56,002 bases of DNA from IMG/VR virus record IMGVR_UViG_3300021197_000758, positions 1-56,002 of that record. One strand, written 5' to 3'. Source of the DNA: a virus. A program made the position numbers and the translations under genes. Positions 51,795 through 56,002 of this stretch are shown in pieces (position 1 is the stretch's first letter; every line of letters begins with the position of its first letter). Below the pieces are notes generated by a model, which ran no database searches, was not told the origin of the DNA, and worked only from the letters and a program-made list of their open reading frames with translations.

Positions 51795-52909
51795 TAGTAT
51801 ATGTTATAGTGTGAGTTAAGAAATGCCTGTATATCTGTCACGTTTGTTGATTGGTCAGTCGTATAGTAGGCTTCGAATTGTATATTACCATTTAATGAAA
51901 ATCTTGCGTCAGAAGAGGCAACTCTATTTCCAACATTTTTAGCATATATGTCATCCATAGTTACAAAAGAGCTTAATGGGTCGCCATTAATTCCTAATCT
52001 AAGATCACTTGAAGTGACAGTTACTATATTTAAAGTTTGACTTGAATTTTCTAAATTGCCAAGTGTTCTTATTTCTGTTCCATCAAATGAAGACAATCCA
52101 TCTATCCCTGTGTTGCTGCCTTGCGCAATCAACCCAGAGCTAAATACACCTTCATCACCGAAGATGTAATTCACTATAGTCTTTGTAAATACATTATTAA
52201 CAATGAATGCCGATTTAACTAAAATTGAATTATTTAAATTCATTACGTGTGCAGGTTCATAAAGCTTAGATTCCTTTCCATTAAGCGTCATCATTCCTGT
52301 AGAGCCATCATATATCTTTGGCTGCTTGCTGCCTTGAGCTTGGGTTTTATTGTTTTCATTATAAGACTGGTCGTAATCAGTCACCAAAAACCCATTATTA
52401 CTTCCGCAAAATGTAGCTATTGCAGCTACATCAAGGTAATTATCTACGAAGCCAATATCTAAATCAGCAGAAGGTACACTATCTCTTCTAATTTTAATAC
52501 AATTCCCTTCATAATCACTTCTTAATTTAAAATAAGAAAACGCAGCGGCTGCATCAGGGTATAAGTCTAAAAATCCAACAAAAGAACCAGGCTTTTCGCC
52601 ATTAATAACACAGTTGTAAGCCATTATAGCCCCACTGTCAATAGTAATACTCTTAAACGCCTCACGAACAGGTGCAACTATCAATGCCCCTTTCTTCAAT
52701 GTAACACCACTAAGACTCATTGACGCTTTGTAGTCTATGTTGTTTTCAGCTATAGAAGCATCCCCTCCTGTAAGTACAGATATAACAGCATCCTCTTGAA
52801 CAACAAACTGGTTAGAGTTTACGTCTGTGTATGTACCTGAAGGTAAGTACTTGGACCCAAATGGGTTTAGTAGTAACTCCTCGTCTTGTTGAAATATTGG
52901 GTTTACCAT
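51794..52909 (-). CDS. Tail fibre/adhesin protein (fused form)
   Basis: A 371-residue protein. Residues 1-105 resemble the 101-residue protein at 51274-51579 (NPFGSKYLPSGTYT, SVLTGGDAS, VTLKKGALIVAP). The rest resembles the 294-residue protein at 50390-51274 (IRRDSVPSADLDIGFVDN, FCGSNNGFLVTDYDQS, and the end LNSHYNIY). It is therefore the fused counterpart of those two genes. Probably a fibre with anchor and receptor-binding head. It follows a small gene at 52916-53173. Confidence 0.75.
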   Translation of the reverse strand: MVNPIFQQDEELLLNPFGSKYLPSGTYTDVNSNQFVVQEDAVISVLTGGDASIAENNIDYKASMSLSGVTLKKGALIVAPVREAFKSITIDSGAIMAYNCVINGEKPGSFVGFLDLYPDAAAAFSYFKLRSDYEGNCIKIRRDSVPSADLDIGFVDNYLDVAAIATFCGSNNGFLVTDYDQSYNENNKTQAQGSKQPKIYDGSTGMMTLNGKESKLYEPAHVMNLNNSILVKSAFIVNNVFTKTIVNYIFGDEGVFSSGLIAQGSNTGIDGLSSFDGTEIRTLGNLENSSQTLNIVTVTSSDLRLGINGDPLSSFVTMDDIYAKNVGNRVASSDARFSLNGNIQFEAYYTTDQSTNVTDIQAFLNSHYNIY

Positions 52910-52915
52910 ACTATA

Positions 52916-53173
52916 CTAGTTTATTATTCTTGGTTTTGTCCACTCTTCTTTGTTCATTTCAGTAGCCATCTCTGCATATGTAAATATGGAGTAAGGTCCC
53001 TGAAGTAGGCTAATAAATGCTGGGGTTTCTTTTGTATTCCAGCTTACTACCACCTTAGTTGTATTGAAGTTAAGCCTTGAAGACTTCTTCGATGTGTTTA
53101 GTACCTGACTGTAGTCTATTAGATCTACGTCTGAGTAGCTTATTGTTGCGTATTTATTGTTGCTATAAACCAT
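52916..53173 (-). CDS. Small tail-region hypothetical protein
   Basis: An 85-residue beta-rich protein (KYATISYSDVDLIDYSQVLN, then KVVVSWNTKETPAF). It lies between two adhesin genes and overlaps the upstream one by 11 bases. Possibly a structural spacer or assembly factor of the fibre. No family is recognised. Confidence 0.6.
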   Translation of the reverse strand: MVYSNNKYATISYSDVDLIDYSQVLNTSKKSSRLNFNTTKVVVSWNTKETPAFISLLQGPYSIFTYAEMATEMNKEEWTKPRIIN

Positions 53174-53975
53174 AGTTAGCTTTTGTTGCGTTAAATATCG
53201 ATAGGATCTCTGGCTGAGTAAGCACTTTACTGTACTCTATAACCTGAGATATCTTACCCTCAAAGTATGCGTCACCAGAACCAAAGTAACTTGCAGCACC
53301 AACCTTGTAGTAGTTTGAGAGGTTCGTTACGTTAGATGCACTGTAAGAAGATATATCTCCAGAAGTTGCAAGATTCTGCTCGACTCCGTTTACATATAGC
53401 TTAATGCTTCCAGCTCTGTCGAACACAGCAGTAGCTAGTAGCCACTGGCCAGAATCTAGTGATGAAGATGCGTACGTCTGTATGTAAGACTCTCCATTAG
53501 CTTTAAAGAAACCTTGAATAGCTCCAGTATCAGATACCATTAATCCGTACGAACCATCTGTGCTACCTGAAAACCCAGGCTCCATTCTTCCTGCTACTGT
53601 TGCCCCGCCAAATCCTCCGCCAAATCCTCTGTTTATCCAGGCGTTTATAGTTACACTATCCGTACCCATTTCAGGACCTGGACCGTATGCCTCCATGTAG
53701 TTAGTAAAGCCATCAAATTCCCAGGTTTTATATGGACCTGCAGTAAAGATCGTTCCATTAAGTAACTCAAAGTCGTACCCATTTGGAGACAGGTCAGTAA
53801 CATTTGTACCAGATCCAGGGTATGAGGAAGAGTTTGTTGCGTCTATGTAAAACTGAAGCCTGTCAGTTGGAACTCCACCGCCCCCACCAAACACCTCGTC
53901 AATACCTAAGTAAGCCTTAGCCACTTCGGTGCTTCCTAAATATATTTTTGATATGTCTAAGTTTCCTAGCTTCAT
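53163..53975 (-). CDS. LamG/concanavalin-like adhesin
   Basis: A 270-residue protein. The N-terminal strand repeats (LGNLDISKIYLGSTEVAKAY) and a Gly5 hinge (about 31-35) are typical of a fibre attachment segment. The rest is a laminin-G/concanavalin-like domain (LQFYIDATNSSSYPGSGTNV, WEFDGFTNYMEA, VTINAWINRG, IKLYVNGV), which binds sugars in many phage fibres. It lies between the long fibre protein and the other adhesins and likely decides host range. Confidence 0.78.
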   Translation of the reverse strand: MKLGNLDISKIYLGSTEVAKAYLGIDEVFGGGGGVPTDRLQFYIDATNSSSYPGSGTNVTDLSPNGYDFELLNGTIFTAGPYKTWEFDGFTNYMEAYGPGPEMGTDSVTINAWINRGFGGGFGGATVAGRMEPGFSGSTDGSYGLMVSDTGAIQGFFKANGESYIQTYASSSLDSGQWLLATAVFDRAGSIKLYVNGVEQNLATSGDISSYSASNVTNLSNYYKVGAASYFGSGDAYFEGKISQVIEYSKVLTQPEILSIFNATKANYGL

Positions 53976-53977
53976 AT

Positions 53978-55186
53978 TTATACAATAAAGTAAATAGTAT
54001 CTGGGTCTGGGCCTGGGGCTGGAAGAAGATCGTAATCATTCTGAGTCAGAACTTCAAACTGAAGTAGGCTGTACCCATACGAGTTGTTAGAAATCTTCTG
54101 TAAAGAAGTAGATCCTAAAGCTGCCCCACTAGCTACGTTTGCAGCTGTAGACCCACCAACAGATGTAACTGTCAATGCCCCTGTATTAGATAGAGTAGCA
54201 TCGCCACTAATAGCTCTAGGCTGCGACTGGTTGGTTGAATTCCCAACGAATACTTTGCCTGAGTTTAGGTTTGGTGTGGCGTTTGTTCTTCCTGCACCAC
54301 CAACCTTAATTATACCGTTGGTACCTTGTCTCCTAACCACCTTGCCTATGTTTTGTATAAACACATTCTCCCCTTGTGGAGTGTTCTTAACAAATCCACC
54401 AGGAGTTGTGGCGCTAACGTATAACGTGTCCCCAAACGTAAGTGAGACTCCGTCTGAGTCTATAGTAGTGTCTAGCGGACTTGGGCCGCTTCCGTGTATG
54501 TTACCTGCTGTAATTATTTGCACTTCGTTCCCAGAAGTGGCACTTGAAAGAACAAAACCAAATGCAGGCATCGTTAAATCGCTACTTGCGTCTGCCTTTG
54601 CTACTCTAACAGTATCACCAGAGTTGCCTGACAAGTAAACTACGTCTCCCTTTGATAGGGTTTCATCAGCTACTGCTGTAAATCTCATTGCTCCATCGAG
54701 GTCTCCCCTAAACTCGTAAGGAGACTCCTGCCACCCAGCTAGTGTTACGTTACCAGATATGGTTACGTTACCAGATATGGTTCCACCTGTAGAGCTAAAC
54801 TTGTTGTTAAACGTCGCCCAGTCATCCTTAGATAGGTATCCATCAGTAGAAACTGAAGACTGAGCTATCCCAACAACACCACTCGTGGTTATTACACCAC
54901 CTGTAAGTGGAGCAGTAGCTGTTATTGCAGAACCACCACCACCACCTGTGGCAGATATCTCAATGTTGTTACCTACAGTAGTTAGTGTGACATTGTCACC
55001 AGCAGTGATCGTAACATCACCAGTTAGTGTATTGAATGATGCTACTCCTGATCCAACGGATGCCAACTCAAGTACACTAGATATTGTAACCTGTTTTGTC
55101 GCGTTAGAATCCTCGCTGTCGATGATTAGGAATTCATCGTTTATAGATGGACTACCCTTTACTGGGTATGTGTAGTTTATAGCCAT
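53978..55186 (-). CDS. Tail fibre protein
   Basis: A 402-residue fibre. The start (NYTYPVKGSPSINDEFLIID) and the end (YDLLPAPGPDPDTIYFIV) are typical of Bacteroidetes phage fibres. The first 130 residues contain Gly/Thr-rich beta strands of a shaft (ITAGDNVTLTTVGNNIEISA, then Gly-rich). There is a short duplicated unit ISGNVT encoded by an 18-base tandem repeat (54744-54779). A central compact beta domain (LSKGDVVYLSGNSGDTVRVA) resembles the 'FVLSS' domain of other fibres. It is the first fibre gene after the leading basic protein. Confidence 0.75.
   Translation of the reverse strand: MAINYTYPVKGSPSINDEFLIIDSEDSNATKQVTISSVLELASVGSGVASFNTLTGDVTITAGDNVTLTTVGNNIEISATGGGGGSAITATAPLTGGVITTSGVVGIAQSSVSTDGYLSKDDWATFNNKFSSTGGTISGNVTISGNVTLAGWQESPYEFRGDLDGAMRFTAVADETLSKGDVVYLSGNSGDTVRVAKADASSDLTMPAFGFVLSSATSGNEVQIITAGNIHGSGPSPLDTTIDSDGVSLTFGDTLYVSATTPGGFVKNTPQGENVFIQNIGKVVRRQGTNGIIKVGGAGRTNATPNLNSGKVFVGNSTNQSQPRAISGDATLSNTGALTVTSVGGSTAANVASGAALGSTSLQKISNNSYGYSLLQFEVLTQNDYDLLPAPGPDPDTIYFIV
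54744..54779 (-). repeat. 18-base tandem repeat in the fibre gene
   Basis: Two exact head-to-tail copies of GTTACGTTACCAGATATG (54744-54761, 54762-54779) encode repeated ISGNVT. They fit slippage-based length change of a fibre shaft, in frame with the gene. Confidence 0.9.
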
Positions 55187-55193
55187 TTTTTAG

Positions 55194-55454
55194 TTATTTT
55201 TTAGTTGTTTTCTTGCCCTCTTTCTTAGTTCCCTGACCATCGTTACCACGGTTAGCCTTAACCGACTTGAATTTACTGTCTTTGTGGTCGTAGTCCTTAC
55301 CTAGTAGGTAAAGTTTACCGTTCTTCTTCTCAGCCTCCCTGCGCTTTCTCTTGCTCTCTGCGTTCTTTGCTCTACGCTCAGGTGTACTGGAGATTTTAAC
55401 GTCTCGCTTGGCCTTTGCTTTAGCTCCCTCCTTGCTTAGTTTCTGTTTTCTCAC
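55194..55454 (-). CDS. Small basic protein, first gene of the right arm
   Basis: An 86-residue very basic protein (KLSKEGAKAKAKRDVKISST, then PERRAKNAESKRKRREAEKK) with a Lys/Gly/Asn-rich tail. Such proteins are found at this place in Bacteroidetes phages; I infer nucleic-acid or virion-DNA binding. The start codon is GTG (55454-55452). A hairpin (TGGGG/CCCCA, 55479-55491) lies about 25 bases upstream in the leader. No conserved -7 element is visible on this strand, so its promoter may belong to the phage sigma factor. Confidence 0.65.
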   Translation of the reverse strand: MRKQKLSKEGAKAKAKRDVKISSTPERRAKNAESKRKRREAEKKNGKLYLLGKDYDHKDSKFKSVKANRGNDGQGTKKEGKKTTKK

Positions 55455-55617
55455 TTCGTGTCGATGTTTTATTATTGGTGGGGGTTCCCCATACTGTATA
55501 TATTTACACGAAAGTCCTAATTTTTACATTGTCCTATGTAGTACATCGACTACTTATATTGTGGTAGATCTATGACGATGCTCACTATTATGTCAGAACG
55601 ATCACTTACCTAGTTTA

Positions 55618-55671
55618 TGTCCAAAAAGTGGACAATAGATACTTACTCTTATATTAATAAGCTAATGTCCA
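55618..55671. promoter_or_regulatory. Composite TGTCCA operator-like element, copy 2
   Basis: Boxes TGTCCA (55618-55623), TGGACA (55629-55634) and TGTCCA (55666-55671), with a 31-base spacer between boxes 2 and 3. The layout is that of 1109-1163, but the spacer is reverse-complemented relative to that copy. A likely + strand promoter follows within 20 bases, so the element could control the transcript that leads into gene 1. Confidence 0.6.
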
Positions 55672-55690
55672 TATTTTGTGCAATAGTTTT

Positions 55691-55715
55691 TTAATAAAAA
55701 AACCTTGTACTTTCA
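55691..55715 (+). promoter_or_regulatory. Probable early promoter for the left arm
   Basis: The A-tract TTAATAAAAAAAC (55691-55703) is identical to the one before the sigma gene. It is followed by TACTTTCA (55708-55715), close to the TAnnTTTG -7 element. It points towards gene 1 across the end of the window. The leader would be about 290 bases if the molecule is circular. Confidence 0.45.
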
Positions 55716-55851
55716 GCGTGTTGTGAGCTATAGAGAGTATTTGGGTAATACAACAAATTTTAGAGCGCCACCCCTAAAGGAAAACGCATTTCATTCGACC
55801 CAGCCCCACCCCAATTTCAGCATTCAGAATTAAAGTTTCAGCTAATGCATA

Positions 55852-55896
55852 AGATTCTTAGGCATCTTTCAACTATTACCTAGGAGTCTTAGGTAT
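55852..55896. repeat. Short direct repeats in the control region
   Basis: GATTCTTAGGCAT (55853-55865) and GAGTCTTAGGTAT (55884-55896) match at 11 of 13 positions and are spaced 31 bases apart, about three helical turns. The second copy sits inside an imperfect palindrome (ACCTA ... TAGGT, 55878-55894). Possible iterons for an initiator. Confidence 0.45.
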
Positions 55897-56002
55897 TTAT
55901 CTCAGTCTTTCGGTTATAAGGAGTGAACGTATTACCTTATCCCATATCTTAAAGCATCAATAACCATCTAAACAAAAACTATCTTTTTACTTACTCATCT
56001 AC

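Larger units (their letters stand above)
55455..56002. other. Noncoding control region, candidate replication origin
   Basis: About 550 bases without a credible gene on either strand. Contents: a short hairpin (55479-55491) in the right-arm leader; the second TGTCCA element (55618-55671); an A-tract promoter (55691-55715); a C-rich patch (about 55763-55815) in an otherwise AT-rich genome; two related 13-mers 31 bases apart (55853-55865, 55884-55896); and TATTACC at 55874 and 55930 with its reverse at 55744. If the molecule is circular it continues directly to gene 1 at base 9. The position between two diverging arms fits an origin plus divergent promoters. No perfect DnaA box was found. Confidence 0.55.

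Noticed and set aside
55763-55815. tRNA-like T-arm around TTCGACC
   Set aside because: The flanking bases do not form a T-stem, and no acceptor or anticodon stem is present.
55937-55947. TTATCCCAT as a DnaA box
   Set aside because: It differs from TTATCCACA at three positions, so it is not counted as a site.
1-56002. CRISPR array, tRNA genes, insertion sequences, integrase or attachment site
   Set aside because: No regularly spaced repeats, cloverleaf, transposase or recombinase motif was seen by reading; an automated scan was not possible.

Overview
The window looks like a nearly complete, probably circularly permuted or circular genome of a lytic, short-tailed (podovirus-type) phage that infects a member of the Bacteroidetes, most likely a marine or freshwater flavobacterium. 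The DNA is AT-rich. Genes start without Shine-Dalgarno sites, behind A/T-rich leaders. The best promoters carry the Bacteroidetes -7 element TAnnTTTG. The virion proteins resemble families I know from Bacteroidetes podoviruses, including relatives of crAss-like phages. That placement rests on recalled sequence patterns, not a database search. I see no integrase, lysogeny repressor, tRNA gene, DNA polymerase or RNA polymerase.

The genome has two convergent arms. The left arm (1-13210, + strand) holds the early, replication and metabolism genes. In order these are a protein carrying only the DnaA DNA-binding domain, a small helix-turn-helix protein, a phage sigma-70 factor, a repeat protein, a Rad52-like annealing protein with a RecE/Cas4-like exonuclease, an SSB-like protein with an acidic tip, and a T7 gp4-like primase-helicase. 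They are followed by a MazG/DUF1599-like protein, a metallophosphoesterase, a PD-(D/E)XK endonuclease, thymidylate synthase and a B12-dependent (class II) ribonucleotide reductase. The arms meet at a bidirectional terminator (13223-13255).

The right arm (13312-55454, - strand, read right to left) holds a small basic protein, tail-fibre/adhesin genes (50.4-55.2 kb), a membrane/coiled-coil protein, and GroEL and GroES (48.2-50.0 kb). Next come small virion or lysis proteins with an M15 endolysin, two holin candidates and a zinc-protease-like protein (43.5-46.1 kb), then a tandem Cpn10-like protein. After these come the small-terminase candidate, TerL, portal, scaffold, major capsid protein, ring/adaptor proteins, two large tail (muzzle/stabilisation-like) proteins and an internal protein. 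The arm ends with a lysozyme-bearing ejection protein and a giant 3287-residue multidomain protein that takes up more than a sixth of the window.

The 550-bp noncoding stretch at 55455-56002, joined to base 1 if the molecule is circular, is the control region. It holds an upstream leader for the right arm, a C-rich patch, short repeats and a promoter pointing at gene 1. It also holds a composite element of three TGTCCA boxes that recurs at 1109-1163, where its 31-bp core is inverted. The likely logic is that host RNA polymerase starts the left arm, and the phage sigma factor then redirects transcription. The DnaA-like protein and primase-helicase would bring in the host replisome, the Rad52/exonuclease pair would handle recombination, ThyA and RNR would supply nucleotides, and phage chaperonins would fold the capsid or tail proteins. 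The least explained parts are the invertible-looking TGTCCA element, the giant protein with domain cassettes separated by repeated PQ[TI]RQQ linkers, and the set of three Cpn10/Cpn60-type genes.
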